Assembly (NCBI RefSeq): GCF_001465545.3
Contig: NZ_CP013480.3
Coordinates: 6,076,001-6,140,000, forward strand
Length of the DNA: 64,000 bases
Reading direction: 5' to 3'
From: Pandoraea norimbergensis
Lineage (GTDB): Bacteria; Pseudomonadota; Gammaproteobacteria; Burkholderiales; Burkholderiaceae
Shown here: positions 1 through 11,887 of the stretch, piece by piece
How positions within the stretch are numbered: position 1 is the stretch's first letter
Layout: each line of letters starts with the position of its first letter
Translations under genes and position numbers: made by a program
Notes under the pieces: generated by a model
The model's database searches: none
Seen by the model: only the letters and a program-made list of their open reading frames with translations
What the model was told of the DNA's origin: nothing

Positions 1-205
1 GAATGCCGCCGGCCACGAAGACGAAATCTTCGTTACCTGCTTCGTCCTCGATGCGCACGGCACCCGGCTTGATGCGCGTGATCAGCGGCGTGTGACCGGG
101 CAAAATGCCCAGCTCGCCGGCTTCGCCCGGCAGCGCCACAAAGCGCGCACGACCCGAGAAGATCTGCTCTTCTGCGCTGACGACGTCTACGTGAATGGTT
201 GCCAT
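1..205 (-). CDS. atpC: ATP synthase F1 epsilon subunit (partial, 3' end outside window)
   Basis: Epsilon is the small central-stalk subunit of F1 that couples and inhibits rotation. The visible N-terminus starts [18 protein letters not shown] and continues with the family-typical segment [19 protein letters not shown], both diagnostic of the epsilon beta-sandwich. The start ATG is at 203-205. The gene runs off the left edge, so about half of the expected length of roughly 140 residues is missing. It is the last gene of the atp operon and follows atpD after a 148-bp gap. The assignment is secure; only completeness is limited. Confidence 0.95.
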   Translation of the reverse strand, partial: MATIHVDVVSAEEQIFSGRARFVALPGEAGELGILPGHTPLITRIKPGAVRIEDEAGNEDFVFVAGGI

Positions 206-353
206 AATCGCTCCCGTTGAGTGTGATGAAGCGGCAGAGGCACTGAGCGCGGTCGTTACCGCCCTCGCCCCGCTACCCCGCCGTTCGACAGTCACCTGCC
301 GGTGCAGCGCAAGTCTCGCGAGAGACTTCCGCCGTCACCCGGCACTCAACCGT

Positions 354-1763
<1,410 letters not shown>

Positions 1764-1806
1764 TCAAATTCATTTCGCCTTGCGGCGCATCGGCCCGTGC
1801 CACCGC

Positions 1807-2694
1807 TTAAACAGCGGCAGCGCCACCCACGATTTCGGACAGTTCCTTCGTAATCGATGCTTGACGGCCCTTGTTGTAGACCATCTGCAATTCACCGATC
1901 ACGGTCTTCGCGTTGTCCGATGCGGCCTTCATGGCCACCATACGGGCGGACTGCTCCGACGCCATGTTCTCTGCGACTGCCTGATACACGACCGCTTCGA
2001 CGTAACGCACCAGCAGGGCATCCACTACCGACTTTGCGTCCGGTTCGTAGATGTAGTCCCACGAATGCGTTGCCGGCACTGCGCTCGCGTCTTCCGATTG
2101 GCCTTCGAACTTCTCGGGCAGCGGCAGCAGTTGTTCGACCACGGTTTCCTGCTTCATCGTGTTGACGAAGCGGTTGTAGGCCAGATACACGGCGTCGAGC
2201 TTGCCTTCGGCATACGCGTCGAGCTGCACCTTCACGGCGCCGATCAACTTGTCGAGGTGCGGGGTGTCGCCCAGTTGCACCACGTGCGACACAACCTTCG
2301 CGCCGATACGGTTCAGGAAACCGAAGCCCTTGCCGCCAATGGCGGTGGCTTCAATCTTCAGACCTTGCGCTTCGATCGCCTTCAGCTTGGTCACCACGGC
2401 ACGCAGCACGTTGGTGTTCAAGCCGCCGCACAGACCCTTGTCCGTCGTCACCACGATGATGCCGGCCGCTTTCGCGTCAGCATGCTTCACCATGAACGGG
2501 TGGTGGTATTCCGGATTCGCCTGGCCCATATGCGCAGCGATCTGGCGTACCTTCTCAGCGTACGGCCGGGCATGGCGCATGCGTTCCTGCGCCTTGCGCA
2601 TCTTCGACGCGGCCACCATTTCCATGGCCTTGGTGATCTTGCGCGTGTTTTGCACGCTCTTGATCTTGCCGCGAATTTCCTTCATTCCAGCCAT
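1807..2694 (-). CDS. atpG: ATP synthase F1 gamma subunit
   Basis: Gamma is the rotating central shaft of F1 and transmits torque from the c-ring to the alpha/beta hexamer. At 295 residues it is slightly longer than the usual 285-291. The N-terminus [20 protein letters not shown] and the helix [16 protein letters not shown] are the family signature; the C-terminal helix includes [20 protein letters not shown]. An AAGGAG ribosome site precedes the first ATG, which supports this start over the internal Met4. It sits between atpA and atpD. Confidence 0.98.
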   Translation of the reverse strand: MAGMKEIRGKIKSVQNTRKITKAMEMVAASKMRKAQERMRHARPYAEKVRQIAAHMGQANPEYHHPFMVKHADAKAAGIIVVTTDKGLCGGLNTNVLRAVVTKLKAIEAQGLKIEATAIGGKGFGFLNRIGAKVVSHVVQLGDTPHLDKLIGAVKVQLDAYAEGKLDAVYLAYNRFVNTMKQETVVEQLLPLPEKFEGQSEDASAVPATHSWDYIYEPDAKSVVDALLVRYVEAVVYQAVAENMASEQSARMVAMKAASDNAKTVIGELQMVYNKGRQASITKELSEIVGGAAAV

Positions 2695-2782
2695 TGCTTA
2701 CTCCTTGTCTCGGCGCGACGTCCGCTCTTGCCTGAACATCGCGCCTTCCCGGGTCCGTTGAATAGTTACCGATTCAACCGGA

Positions 2783-4324
2783 TTAGTAAGCGCCGGTCTT
2801 CTTGAAGTCCTTGATCGCAGCGTGCAGGGCAGCATCGTCGTCCTTCGAGAGATCTTTGGTCTCTTCGATACGGCCGATCAGCGCAGCGTGGCTGGTCTTC
2901 AGAACTTCGCGCAGACCCTTTTCGAACGGCAGGACCTGAGCGATTTCGAGATCGTCCAGATAACCGTTGTTGGCGGCGAACAGCGACACGGCCAGTTCCC
3001 ACACTTGCAGCGGCTGATACTGCGGCTGCTTGAGCAGTTCCGTCACGCGGCGGCCGCGCTCGAGTTGCTTGCGGGTGGCTTCGTCCAGATCCGAAGCGAA
3101 CTGCGCGAACGCAGCCAGCTCACGGTACTGAGCCAAGTCGGTACGGATACCGCCCGACAGCTTCTTGATGACCTTGGTCTGGGCAGCACCACCGACGCGC
3201 GACACCGAAATACCGGCGTTAATTGCCGGACGGATACCTGCGTTGAAGAGGTCGGTTTCCAGGAAGATCTGGCCGTCGGTAATCGAAATCACGTTCGTCG
3301 GAACGAACGCGGTCACGTCACCGGCTTGCGTTTCAATGATCGGCAGTGCGGTCAGCGAGCCGCTTTGGCCCTTGATCGCGCCGTTCGTGAACTTCTCGAC
3401 GTACTCTTCCGAGACGCGAGCGGCACGCTCGAGCAGACGCGAGTGCAGATAGAACACGTCACCCGGGTAAGCTTCACGGCCCGGCGGGCGGCGCAGCAGC
3501 AGCGAGATCTGACGGTACGCCCAAGCTTGCTTGGTCAAGTCGTCATAAATGATCAGCGCGTCTTCGCCGCGGTCGCGGAAGTATTCGCCCATCGTGCAAC
3601 CGGCGTACGGTGCGATGAACTGCATGGCGGCCGAGTCCGAAGCGGTAGCGGTCACGATGATGGTGTATTCCATCGCGCCCATTTCTTCGAGCTTGCGCAC
3701 CACGTTCATGATCGACGAAGCCTTCTGGCCGATCGCGACGTAGACGCAGGTCACGCCCTTGCCCTTTTGCGAAATGATCGTGTCGATGGCCACAGCGGTC
3801 TTACCCGTCTGACGGTCACCAATGATCAGCTCGCGCTGGCCACGGCCGATCGGCACCATGGCGTCGATAGCCTTGGTACCCGTTTGCAGCGGCTGCGACA
3901 CCGACTTACGCCAAATCACGCCCGGGGCAATCTTTTCGATTGCGTCGGTCATCTTGGCGTTGATCGGGCCCTTGCCGTCGATAGGCACGCCCAGCGCGTC
4001 AACGACGCGGCCTTTCAGTTCCGGACCAACCGGCACTTCCAGAATGCGGCCCGTGCACTTGACGGTGTCGCCTTCCGAGATGTGCTCGTATTCACCCAGA
4101 ATCACGGCGCCGACAGAGTCGCGCTCGAGGTTCAGTGCCAGACCGAAGGTGTTGCCCGGGAATTCGAGCATTTCACCTTGCATCACGTCCGACAGGCCAT
4201 GAATGCGGCAGATACCGTCAGTCACCGAAATCACGGTGCCTTCGTTACGGACTTCGGCGCCGCTCTCGAGACCTTGAATCCGGCTCTTGATCAGTTCGCT
4301 GATTTCAGAGGGATTGAGTTGCAT
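2783..4324 (-). CDS. atpA: ATP synthase F1 alpha subunit
   Basis: Non-catalytic nucleotide-binding subunit of the F1 hexamer. At 513 residues it is full length. The P-loop GDRQTGKT is at residues 169-176, and the C-terminal family signature [17 protein letters not shown], with the alpha arginine-finger region, is present. An AGGAG site lies 6-7 nt before the ATG. It is located between atpH and atpG as in nearly all proteobacterial atp operons. Confidence 0.98.
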   Translation of the reverse strand: MQLNPSEISELIKSRIQGLESGAEVRNEGTVISVTDGICRIHGLSDVMQGEMLEFPGNTFGLALNLERDSVGAVILGEYEHISEGDTVKCTGRILEVPVGPELKGRVVDALGVPIDGKGPINAKMTDAIEKIAPGVIWRKSVSQPLQTGTKAIDAMVPIGRGQRELIIGDRQTGKTAVAIDTIISQKGKGVTCVYVAIGQKASSIMNVVRKLEEMGAMEYTIIVTATASDSAAMQFIAPYAGCTMGEYFRDRGEDALIIYDDLTKQAWAYRQISLLLRRPPGREAYPGDVFYLHSRLLERAARVSEEYVEKFTNGAIKGQSGSLTALPIIETQAGDVTAFVPTNVISITDGQIFLETDLFNAGIRPAINAGISVSRVGGAAQTKVIKKLSGGIRTDLAQYRELAAFAQFASDLDEATRKQLERGRRVTELLKQPQYQPLQVWELAVSLFAANNGYLDDLEIAQVLPFEKGLREVLKTSHAALIGRIEETKDLSKDDDAALHAAIKDFKKTGAY

Positions 4325-4375
4325 ATGTGCTCCTGATATTCAATTCTTGCCGTCGCAGGCGATTCGCGCCGGCCG

Positions 4376-4906
4376 TCAGGCCGTCAGCGACGTCCGCATG
4401 GCCGCCAGGCGGGCGCGCACCGAAGTGTCCAGCACCTCGTCGCCAACCACCACACGCACGCCACCGATCAGCGACGGGTCTACCGTCACGCTCGGGTTGA
4501 GCTTGCGGCCGAACTTGTGCTCGAGGCCCTTGACCAGCGAGGTCAGTTGCTCACCGTCGAGCGGGAAGGCGCTTTCGATCGTGGCATCCGCCGAACCGGC
4601 GGCGGCGTTCTTCAACGCCTCGAACTGCTCGGCGACTTCCGTCATGGCAGCCAGGCGACCGTTTTCGACCACAGCGGCGACGAAGTTACGCACTTCAGCG
4701 TCGGTCGATTTCACGGCAGCCGTCAGCACGTCGACGACTTGCGCCGGCGTTACCTTGGGATCGTCGGCCAGATTAGCCACTTCGGGAAGCGCTGCCACTT
4801 GCGCCAGTTCGCGCACCAGCTCCGACCAGCGATTCAGATCACCGGCCTTGGCCACGCGGAACAACGCCTCAGCGTACGGACGAGCGATGGTTGCGAGTTC
4901 GGCCAT
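4376..4906 (-). CDS. atpH: ATP synthase F1 delta subunit (OSCP)
   Basis: Delta forms the peripheral-stalk connection at the top of F1. The 176-residue protein starts [20 protein letters not shown], the conserved first helix, and ends with the C-terminal beta region containing [20 protein letters not shown], which is the family PROSITE-type motif. It starts 2 nt after the atpF stop codon, so it is translationally coupled to atpF. Confidence 0.97.
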   Translation of the reverse strand: MAELATIARPYAEALFRVAKAGDLNRWSELVRELAQVAALPEVANLADDPKVTPAQVVDVLTAAVKSTDAEVRNFVAAVVENGRLAAMTEVAEQFEALKNAAAGSADATIESAFPLDGEQLTSLVKGLEHKFGRKLNPSVTVDPSLIGGVRVVVGDEVLDTSVRARLAAMRTSLTA

Positions 4907-4908
4907 GA

Positions 4909-5379
4909 TCAGAGCTCTGCCTTGAGTTGGTTCAGCAGGTCAGCATGGGCCTTGGCGTCAACTTCACGCTTCAGGATCTGCTCGGCGCCCTTGACTGCCA
5001 GACCGGCAACGTCTTCGCGCAGCGATTCACGGACCTTGACGGCCTGGTTCTCGGCTTCAGCTTTGGCGTTGGCGATGATACGGGCGGCTTCGGCTTGAGC
5101 CTGCTGCTTGATCTCTTCGGCCACGGCTTGCGCGCGCTTTTCAGCGTCGGCAATACGCTTCGCGCCTTCGTCACGGGCTTCCGTGAGGGCTTGCGTGGAG
5201 CGCTTGTTGGCGGCTTCGAGTTCGGCTTTGCCCTTATCGGCAGCAGCCAGACCGTCAGCGATTTTCTTCGCGCGTTCGTCGATAGCCTTGATCAGCGGCG
5301 GCCACACGAACTTCATCGTGAACCATGCCAGGATCAGAAACACGACGGTTTGCGCGAACAGAGTTGCGTTGATGTTCAC
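4909..5379 (-). CDS. atpF: ATP synthase Fo subunit b
   Basis: Subunit b is the membrane-anchored dimeric peripheral stalk. The 156-residue protein has one N-terminal membrane helix (about residues 5-25, [16 protein letters not shown]) followed by a long Ala/Glu/Lys-rich helix typical of the b dimerisation domain. The start codon is GTG at 5377-5379, preceded by AGGGA; translation from it gives the expected [11 protein letters not shown]-terminus. It lies between atpE and atpH. Confidence 0.97.
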   Translation of the reverse strand: MNINATLFAQTVVFLILAWFTMKFVWPPLIKAIDERAKKIADGLAAADKGKAELEAANKRSTQALTEARDEGAKRIADAEKRAQAVAEEIKQQAQAEAARIIANAKAEAENQAVKVRESLREDVAGLAVKGAEQILKREVDAKAHADLLNQLKAEL

Positions 5380-5501
5380 GGTGTTCCCTTTCGGTGTTGC
5401 GAGTCGATTGGCAAAACAGCGCGCCCCATTGTGCCTGCTGGCTTGGGCGCGCCGTTCATGTCCAGGTCGCGCGGATCAGTGCGCGACCATCCGAAAGAAA
5501 C

Positions 5502-5783
<282 letters not shown>

Positions 5784-5852
5784 TTAGAGACTTGAAACTT
5801 TAAATTTGAAAAACCGAAAAACCGGGAAACACGTAACAACCGCAACAACCGA

Positions 5853-6704
5853 TCAGTGATGGTCGTGCGCCTGGCCGATATACACCAGCGTGAGCATCAT
5901 CATGATGAACGCCTGGAGCAACACGATCAGGATGTGGAAAATCGCCCATGCGGTGCCGGCGATGATATGACCGACAAAACCCAGCACCGACGCATCTGCG
6001 CCAAAACTCCAGATACCGCCCAACAGCGCGATCAGCAGGAACACCAGTTCGCCGGCGTACATATTGCCGAACAGTCGCATACCGAGCGACACGGTCTTGG
6101 CACAGAATTCGATCAGGTTGAGCAGCAGGTTCGGGATCCACAGCAGAAAGTGGTTGCCGAACGGTGCCGTGAACAGCTCATGCATGAAACCGCCCGCGCC
6201 CTTGATCTTGAAGCTGTAGTACAGCATCAGAATCAGCACGCCAACGGCGATACCGAGCGTGCCGTTCAAATCGGCCGTCGGGACAATACGATGGTGGGTA
6301 ATGATCGAGCCGAGGCCGACCCAGCCGATGACCTTCGACGGCAGGTCGACGGGCAACAGGTCCAGCGAGTTCATGAGCGCGACCCAGACAAACACGGTCA
6401 GCGCGAGCGGAGCGATGAAGGCACGATTGCCGTGCACGATGCTCTTCGACTGGTCTTCGACCATCTCGACGAGCATTTCGACCGCAGCCTGGAAACGGCC
6501 CGGCACGCCCGAGGTGGCTTTACGAGCGGCCAACCAAAGCACGAAGCAGCCCAGCGCGCCCATCGCGATCGACCAGAACATGGTGTCCCAATTGATGATC
6601 GAGAAGTCGACGATCTTCGTCTGCGTCGAGCTCGCGAGGTTTTGCAGGTGGTGCGAAATGTACTCCGACGGGTTCGGAGCGTGGCTACCGGCTTCTACTG
6701 ACAT
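5853..6704 (-). CDS. atpB: ATP synthase Fo subunit a
   Basis: Stator channel subunit that passes protons to and from the c-ring. I chose the ATG at 6702-6704 ([20 protein letters not shown]), which matches the usual N-terminus of betaproteobacterial AtpB; the frame is open 11 codons further upstream, but that extension is not family-like. The resulting 283 residues contain five to six membrane helices and the essential-arginine helix [22 protein letters not shown]. The C-terminus ends in a His-rich tail. It follows atpI after 67 bp. Confidence 0.96.
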   Translation of the reverse strand: MSVEAGSHAPNPSEYISHHLQNLASSTQTKIVDFSIINWDTMFWSIAMGALGCFVLWLAARKATSGVPGRFQAAVEMLVEMVEDQSKSIVHGNRAFIAPLALTVFVWVALMNSLDLLPVDLPSKVIGWVGLGSIITHHRIVPTADLNGTLGIAVGVLILMLYYSFKIKGAGGFMHELFTAPFGNHFLLWIPNLLLNLIEFCAKTVSLGMRLFGNMYAGELVFLLIALLGGIWSFGADASVLGFVGHIIAGTAWAIFHILIVLLQAFIMMMLTLVYIGQAHDHH

Positions 6705-6771
6705 AGCGATCAAACACCCAATTATGAAAATCCGCACACGGCAGCGCGCGACGCGTGAGCGGAATTGACCG

Positions 6772-7275
6772 CTACTTGAATGCCATCGCCAGCCAATAGG
6801 CCTTCAGCGTCAGCACGAAGGTGACCAGCAACGCTACCCAGTGAACTCCCGGGTAACCGAACGCTATGGCCACCAACAACGCAATCGTCGTTGCTACCTT
6901 GACCGCTTCTCCCGCCACTAACGAACCGACGGAGAGGCGATCACCTGAAATTCTTAGCCGCAGCGCAAACAATGCGCCCGGCACCCAACCCATCATTCCG
7001 CCCAGCCATGCAGACACCGCAGCCTCTTGGGGCGATGCCGAGAGTACCCACCAAGCCAGTGTCGCCGCGAGCGACAACAGTACCTGGGCACCCACCACTC
7101 TGAATGGAGTCACACGGGATGCGCGCCCCACATTGGGACCGAACAGGCGCTCGGCCTGCGCACGCGTGAGCGGAACGATTGTTTCTTGCTCCTGCTCGTC
7201 GTCCCAAACATCATCTGTTGCATGCGCCGGCGCTTGCGGTTTCGGTTCCAAGTTCGACCGTATTTCATCGGCCAT
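6772..7275 (-). CDS. atpI: ATP synthase protein I
   Basis: First gene of the atp operon. It encodes a 167-residue protein with an acidic, soluble N-terminal part (about residues 1-55, [12 protein letters not shown]) and four membrane helices. AtpI proteins assist c-ring assembly in some bacteria, and Mg2+ or c-subunit interactions have been reported for the family. Position directly before atpB and the helix pattern ([17 protein letters not shown]) support the call; sequence conservation in this family is low. A good sigma70-like promoter lies upstream. Confidence 0.88.
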   Translation of the reverse strand: MADEIRSNLEPKPQAPAHATDDVWDDEQEQETIVPLTRAQAERLFGPNVGRASRVTPFRVVGAQVLLSLAATLAWWVLSASPQEAAVSAWLGGMMGWVPGALFALRLRISGDRLSVGSLVAGEAVKVATTIALLVAIAFGYPGVHWVALLVTFVLTLKAYWLAMAFK

Positions 7276-7338
7276 CTCGTACCTCCCCGCCCGACTCGTG
7301 CAAAACGAATGGGCTCTTCAAGCAGTTAAACCCGCGAG

Positions 7339-7368
7339 ATTTTACGGGAGATTACGAACGCCAGTCAA
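7339..7368 (-). promoter_or_regulatory. Candidate sigma70 promoter of the atp operon
   Basis: On the minus strand TTGACT (7363-7368) is followed after 18 nt by TAAAAT (7339-7344). The implied transcription start lies about 55-60 nt before the atpI ATG. This is the best promoter-like pair between atpI and the upstream permease gene. Confidence 0.6.
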
Positions 7369-7518
7369 TTGAAACACGCAACAAATTCGCCGAAACTGTG
7401 CAGTGCATGCTTCGATTTGGCGCCAACTCTCACGGAGTGCGCATTCTCGCATGGTGCAGCGCGGCATTCGTCCGGAAGGCCGCGCAATCACGACATCTGC
7501 GCCGCTTTGAGGGCATGA

Positions 7519-8694
7519 TCAGACCCATTTCAGGGCAGCGAACCCTAGCCCCAGTGCCACCAGGTAAAACGGTATCGAAATCCAGTGAAAGTGCCACCAG
7601 ATTTTGCTCGATTTCGCCATGCGCAATGCAATTAGGTTGGCTAACGACCCGATCGCCAGGCCAAAGCCCCCGACAGCAACGCCGTGAGCGAGTGCGGGCC
7701 AGTTTTGCGTGTACTCCGCGAGCAAAATCGCTGCGGGCACATTACTGATGAATTGTGACAACACGGCGCCGCCCAGATACGCCGTCAGGGTGCCCGAGAA
7801 GTCCACGTGCCCCAGTAGCGTGCGCACTTCCGGCATCTCGGCCACGCCGCGCAACACCACGAACATCAGCACGAAGATCGTCAGCAGCAACCAGTCGATG
7901 CCAAGCACCGCACTCCGCCGCGCCAGCAACAGCACCACCGCGACCCCGGCACACGCCCAGCCGGCGAGACCGTGATCGGCCAGCGCCACGAATGCCACGA
8001 ACAATACGAGTGCAGTCCACAACAGCGGCCAGCGCACTTCGTGCGATGGCCCCCGTCGCTGAAAATGCAGGGCCCGCGAGTCGAATGCGAACGCACAGAC
8101 GGCCAGCAGAAGCGCCATGAGCGCCACGGTGATCGGCGTCATCATGGCGACGTACCCACCGAAGCCCATCCCGCTGTGCTGCCACAGGAAGAGGTTCTGA
8201 GGGTTACCCAGCGGCGTGAGACTCGACCCGGCGTTGACCGCCAGTGCGAGGAAGATGATCAGCCGCTCGATGCGCACCGGCGCAATGCGAGCGAGCGACA
8301 ACGCCAGCGGCACGACCGCGAACAACGCGACATCGTTAGTAAGCAGCGTGGACAACGCCGCCGCAAAACCCACCATCAACAACGCAAGGCGTCGCTCAGT
8401 GCAAAACCATCGCAACAATCGTTGCGCAAGCCAATCGAGGAAGCCGCTCTGGTCGATGGCCCGCGTAAGCATCAGCAGGCCGGCGAGCGTGAGGATGGTG
8501 TGCTGATCGATGCGCGCAAACAACGCGCCAACACTTGCGGGTCGAAATATCTGTAGCGCGATAAACGCGATCAGCAAAATCACGAGGACGCGATCGCTAC
8601 GCACCCGTTCGAACAACGTGCCCAACGCACCCAATGTGCGCTTCATCAGCGTCAACCGTGCGGGTGCCGTCTGATGCTGCGCGTCATCGGTCAT
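7519..8694 (-). CDS. SLC13/ArsB-NhaD superfamily permease
   Basis: A 391-residue polytopic membrane protein with about 10 helices. The motif NAGSSLTPLGNPQNLFLW (about residues 155-172) is characteristic of the citrate/arsenite/anion permease superfamily (SLC13, ArsB, NhaD), and LLTNDVALFAVVPLAL is the matching first-half motif. Substrate cannot be told from sequence; tricarboxylates, arsenite or Na+/H+ exchange are all possible within the superfamily. It follows parB by only 32 bp, so it may be cotranscribed. No strong ribosome site was seen at the chosen ATG; an in-frame alternative (MKRTLGALG) lies 16 codons downstream. Confidence 0.75.
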   Translation of the reverse strand: MTDDAQHQTAPARLTLMKRTLGALGTLFERVRSDRVLVILLIAFIALQIFRPASVGALFARIDQHTILTLAGLLMLTRAIDQSGFLDWLAQRLLRWFCTERRLALLMVGFAAALSTLLTNDVALFAVVPLALSLARIAPVRIERLIIFLALAVNAGSSLTPLGNPQNLFLWQHSGMGFGGYVAMMTPITVALMALLLAVCAFAFDSRALHFQRRGPSHEVRWPLLWTALVLFVAFVALADHGLAGWACAGVAVVLLLARRSAVLGIDWLLLTIFVLMFVVLRGVAEMPEVRTLLGHVDFSGTLTAYLGGAVLSQFISNVPAAILLAEYTQNWPALAHGVAVGGFGLAIGSLANLIALRMAKSSKIWWHFHWISIPFYLVALGLGFAALKWV

Positions 8695-8726
8695 GTGTGG
8701 ATATTCAGATAATCAGGACACCGACA

Positions 8727-9626
8727 TTATTCGTCACGAATGCGCGCGAGAATGCCGTCGAGCGCATCGAGGCTGCCGAACTCGATGGTGAGCGCACCGG
8801 CGCCCTTGCGGCCGACCTTGATCTTCACGTTCGAGGCGAGCAGATCCGACAATTCTTCTTCGAGACGCGTCACATCGCGACCGCCCTCTTCCGCCGAACG
8901 GCGACGAATGCCATCGCCTTGCGGCTTGAGCGACGCGTTGACAATGCGCTCGGTGTCGCGCACCGACAGTCGCTTGTTCACCACTTGATTGGCGAGCGTA
9001 ATCTGCGTGGCCGCATCGACGGAGAGCAACGCACGCGCGTGCCCCATATCAAGATCGCCTGCGAGCAGCATCGTCTGCACCGGTTGCGCGAGGTTGAGCA
9101 GGCGCAGCAGATTCGACACAGCACTTCGCGAACGGCCGAGCGATTCAGCGGCCTGTTCATGCGTGTAATTGAATTCACCGAGCAGGCGTTGAATGCCCTG
9201 CGCTTCTTCCAGCGGATTCAGATCTTCGCGCTGAATGTTCTCGATGAGCGCCATCGCGGCAGCGGCTTCATCGGGCACATCGCGCACGAGCACAGGCACT
9301 TCCGACAGACCGGCCATGCGGGCGGCACGGAAGCGCCGTTCGCCAGCAATAATTTCGTACTTCTCACCATCGACACGGCGCACGAGAATCGGCTGCATCA
9401 GCCCTTGCGCGCGAATGCTCGCGGCGAGCTCCTGCAATGCGCCTTCATCCATGCGCGTACGCGGCTGGTACTTGCCCGCCTGCAAGCGGTCGAGCGCCAT
9501 CACCGACGGTGCCCCTTCGGCCGAGGCTTCGTCTGCGCCGTTATGGTTATCGGCGTGTGCGCCGAGCAGCGCTTCGAGGCCGCGGCCCAGGCCCTTCTTT
9601 TTGAGTGCGTTGGTCTTGGTCGCCAT
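8727..9626 (-). CDS. parB: Chromosome-partitioning protein ParB (parS-binding CTPase)
   Basis: ParB loads at parS sites and spreads as a CTP-dependent clamp to segregate the origin region. The 299-residue protein has the standard layout: N-terminal GLGRGLEALLG, the CTP-binding box with GERRFRAARMAG, a helix-turn-helix region (EQAAESLGRSRSAVSNLLRL), a linker, and a C-terminal dimerisation domain. It follows parA with 27 bp between them. Its likely targets are visible in this same window: nine parS-like sites at 12,419-15,302. Confidence 0.97.
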   Translation of the reverse strand: MATKTNALKKKGLGRGLEALLGAHADNHNGADEASAEGAPSVMALDRLQAGKYQPRTRMDEGALQELAASIRAQGLMQPILVRRVDGEKYEIIAGERRFRAARMAGLSEVPVLVRDVPDEAAAAMALIENIQREDLNPLEEAQGIQRLLGEFNYTHEQAAESLGRSRSAVSNLLRLLNLAQPVQTMLLAGDLDMGHARALLSVDAATQITLANQVVNKRLSVRDTERIVNASLKPQGDGIRRRSAEEGGRDVTRLEEELSDLLASNVKIKVGRKGAGALTIEFGSLDALDGILARIRDE

Positions 9627-9653
9627 GACAATGCGTTCCTGCGCGAATGCGCC

Positions 9654-10424
9654 TTACATAGTTTGAATGCGCGCGATCATCTCTGCGCCGAATTGCAGAT
9701 ACGCCTGCGCGCCACGCGATGCGGGGTCGAAGACGACGCCGGGCATGCCGTAACTCGGCGCCTCGGCGAGCCGCACATTGCGCGGAATGATCGCGTTGAA
9801 AACCTTGTCGCCGAAGTGCTGCTTGAGCTGCTCCGAGACTTGTTGTTGCAGCGTGATACGCGGATCGAACATCACGCGCAGCAAGCCGATCACCTTCAGG
9901 TCACGGTTCAGATTCGCGTGCACCTGCTTGATCGTATTAACGAGATCTGAGAGCCCTTCGAGCGCGAAGTACTCGCACTGCATCGGAATGATCACGCCGT
10001 GCGCAGCACACAGGCCATTCAGCGTCAGCAGCGAGAGCGTCGGCGGGCAATCGATGAGGACGAAGTCGTATGCGTCGTCCACTTTCTCGAGTGCCTGCTT
10101 GAGGCGCGTATCACGGTTCTCGAGCGACACCAGCTCCACGTCGGCCCCCGCGAGTTCGCGGTTGGCGGGCAACACGTCGTAGTTACCCGTCTCCGAACGC
10201 TGACGGCTCACGCTCACGTCCGTGCCATCGACCAGCACCTCGTAGACGCTCGTCTCGAGCGCGCCCTTGTCGATGCCGCTGCCCATTGTCGCGTTGCCCT
10301 GCGGATCCAGGTCGACCAACAGGACACGCTGTCCGTGCGACGCCAGACCGGCGGCGAGGTTCACCGTGGTGGTCGTCTTGCCGACGCCGCCCTTCTGATT
10401 GGCCACGCAGAAAATTTTCGCCAT
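9654..10424 (-). CDS. parA: Chromosome-partitioning ATPase ParA
   Basis: A 256-residue Walker-type ATPase that pulls ParB-parS complexes over the nucleoid. The deviant Walker A KGGVGKTT is at residues 11-18, and the Walker A' / B segments LLVDLDPQGNAT and FVLIDCPPTL are present. The length and absence of an N-terminal DNA-binding domain fit the chromosomal (Soj) type rather than a plasmid ParA. It is transcribed in the same direction as mnmG-rsmG-lipocalin upstream, after a 184-bp gap that could hold its own promoter. Confidence 0.97.
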   Translation of the reverse strand: MAKIFCVANQKGGVGKTTTTVNLAAGLASHGQRVLLVDLDPQGNATMGSGIDKGALETSVYEVLVDGTDVSVSRQRSETGNYDVLPANRELAGADVELVSLENRDTRLKQALEKVDDAYDFVLIDCPPTLSLLTLNGLCAAHGVIIPMQCEYFALEGLSDLVNTIKQVHANLNRDLKVIGLLRVMFDPRITLQQQVSEQLKQHFGDKVFNAIIPRNVRLAEAPSYGMPGVVFDPASRGAQAYLQFGAEMIARIQTM

Positions 10425-10608
10425 GCCGATGTAGTCCTCCGAATGCTGCCTTGTTCAAGCGCGGTTGATGCTGATGAAGCGGGGTGATGCAGGTCGTGCC
10501 GCCAAGTCGGCGAACGATTCGACAGCATGACATGGTCACGCGGCCGGCCGATGGCTGACTTGCCGATAAATACTGCAAATTCGATGAATTCGATTACCTG
10601 AGCAATGC

Positions 10609-11199
10609 TCAGTTATTGCCGGTGCTGGCTTTCTGGGGCGTCAACACGAGCTTGTCGGTGTCGTAGCCTTGTTTGCGCAACTGCGCGCGCATTTGATTCA
10701 ACGTGTTCTCGTCGATGGTCGGCGTGCGCGACAGGATCCACAGGTACTCGCGGCCCGGCTCTCCGACGGCGGCATACTGATAGTCGCCGTCGAGCACGAT
10801 AACCCAGTAGTTCGCCCAAAGCCAGGGAATCCAGCGCAACCAGTCCGGCGCGAAGGTCACCTTGAAGCGCGCGGTGCCGGTGCCCTGCCCGTCGGTGCGT
10901 GCGAGGCCTGCATCACTCACCCAGGTGCCATCGTCTTTGCGGCACTTGTTCGTGACTTCGATCCGGCCATCGGCGCGCGCTACGTATTCAGCGGTCACGT
11001 CCGACACACATTTTCGCTCGAAGAAATTCGGATAGCGTGCTATTTCGTACCAGGTGCCGACATAACGCGTCTTATCGATCGCCCCGACCGGGCGTACCCG
11101 TGTGGTCAGCGATTCTTGTCCGGTTTGCGCCCAGGCAACGGCGGCGAGCAGCGAAAAACCAACGATCGCAGCACCAATCCAGCGGGTAATTCCGGTCAT
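10609..11199 (-). CDS. Periplasmic lipocalin family protein (Blc-like)
   Basis: A 196-residue protein with a Sec signal peptide (hydrophobic core about residues 8-22, likely cleavage after AWA at residue 24) and the lipocalin signature [17 protein letters not shown]. Bacterial lipocalins such as Blc bind lipids, often lysophospholipids, in the envelope. Unlike Escherichia coli Blc it lacks a lipobox cysteine, so it is probably soluble in the periplasm. Its ATG overlaps the rsmG stop codon by 4 nt (ATGA), so it is translationally coupled to a cytoplasmic rRNA methyltransferase gene, an unexpected partner within the gid-par cluster. Confidence 0.88.
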   Translation of the reverse strand: MTGITRWIGAAIVGFSLLAAVAWAQTGQESLTTRVRPVGAIDKTRYVGTWYEIARYPNFFERKCVSDVTAEYVARADGRIEVTNKCRKDDGTWVSDAGLARTDGQGTGTARFKVTFAPDWLRWIPWLWANYWVIVLDGDYQYAAVGEPGREYLWILSRTPTIDENTLNQMRAQLRKQGYDTDKLVLTPQKASTGNN

Positions 11200-11876
11200 G
11201 CAGCCACCTTCACGCGAAGCAAATGACGCTCGGCGTCGAGGAATGGCACTTGCAGCGGCAAGCGTTCGACCAGCGCGTAACCCGGCGGCAAAGCCAGTTC
11301 ACTCTCGGCGGCGACACCCTTCATAGCCCAGAAGCTGCCTTCGGGCGCCAGCAGATTCTGCCCCAGCGTCACGAAGTCGTTCAGCTCGGCAAAGGCACGC
11401 GACACGATGGCGTCAAAGGCCGCCGGCACTTCCTTGCCGATCACCAGCGACTCCACACGGCCAGTTACGACGGTGAGGTTGGTCAGCTTGAACGTGGCCC
11501 GTGCTTGCGTCAGGAACGCGGTCTTCTTGTGCACGATGTCATTGACCGTCACCTGCCAGTCCGGGCGCACCATGGCCAGCACCACGCCCGGCAACCCGCC
11601 GCCTGAGCCCACGTCAAGTACACGTGAAATCGGCTCACGGTCGAGGCGCGGCAGAATCGAGAGGGAGTCCAGCAGGTGCTTGACGACCATCTGTCGCGGA
11701 TCGCGAATCGAGGTCATCTGCAAAGCGGCATTCCACTTGGCCAGCAACGCCTGAAAATCGAGCAAGCGCACTTGCTGCTCGGGGCTGATCGACAAGCCGA
11801 GTTGTGCGATGCCGTCGGCCAATAGCGTAGCCAGCTCGTTGCCGCCTTGCGCGGCAGTGTTTCTTGAAGCCGTCAT
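11196..11876 (-). CDS. rsmG: 16S rRNA (guanine527-N7)-methyltransferase RsmG
   Basis: Methylates G527 of 16S rRNA using S-adenosylmethionine; the old name is gidB. The 226-residue protein has the SAM-binding loop [12 protein letters not shown] (glycine-rich core at residues 90-97), preceded by [11 protein letters not shown], both typical of RsmG. It follows mnmG by 11 bp, the classic gidA-gidB order near bacterial origins. It overlaps the downstream lipocalin gene by 4 nt. Confidence 0.97.
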   Translation of the reverse strand: MTASRNTAAQGGNELATLLADGIAQLGLSISPEQQVRLLDFQALLAKWNAALQMTSIRDPRQMVVKHLLDSLSILPRLDREPISRVLDVGSGGGLPGVVLAMVRPDWQVTVNDIVHKKTAFLTQARATFKLTNLTVVTGRVESLVIGKEVPAAFDAIVSRAFAELNDFVTLGQNLLAPEGSFWAMKGVAAESELALPPGYALVERLPLQVPFLDAERHLLRVKVAA

Positions 11877-11887
11877 GTCGTCTCCGG

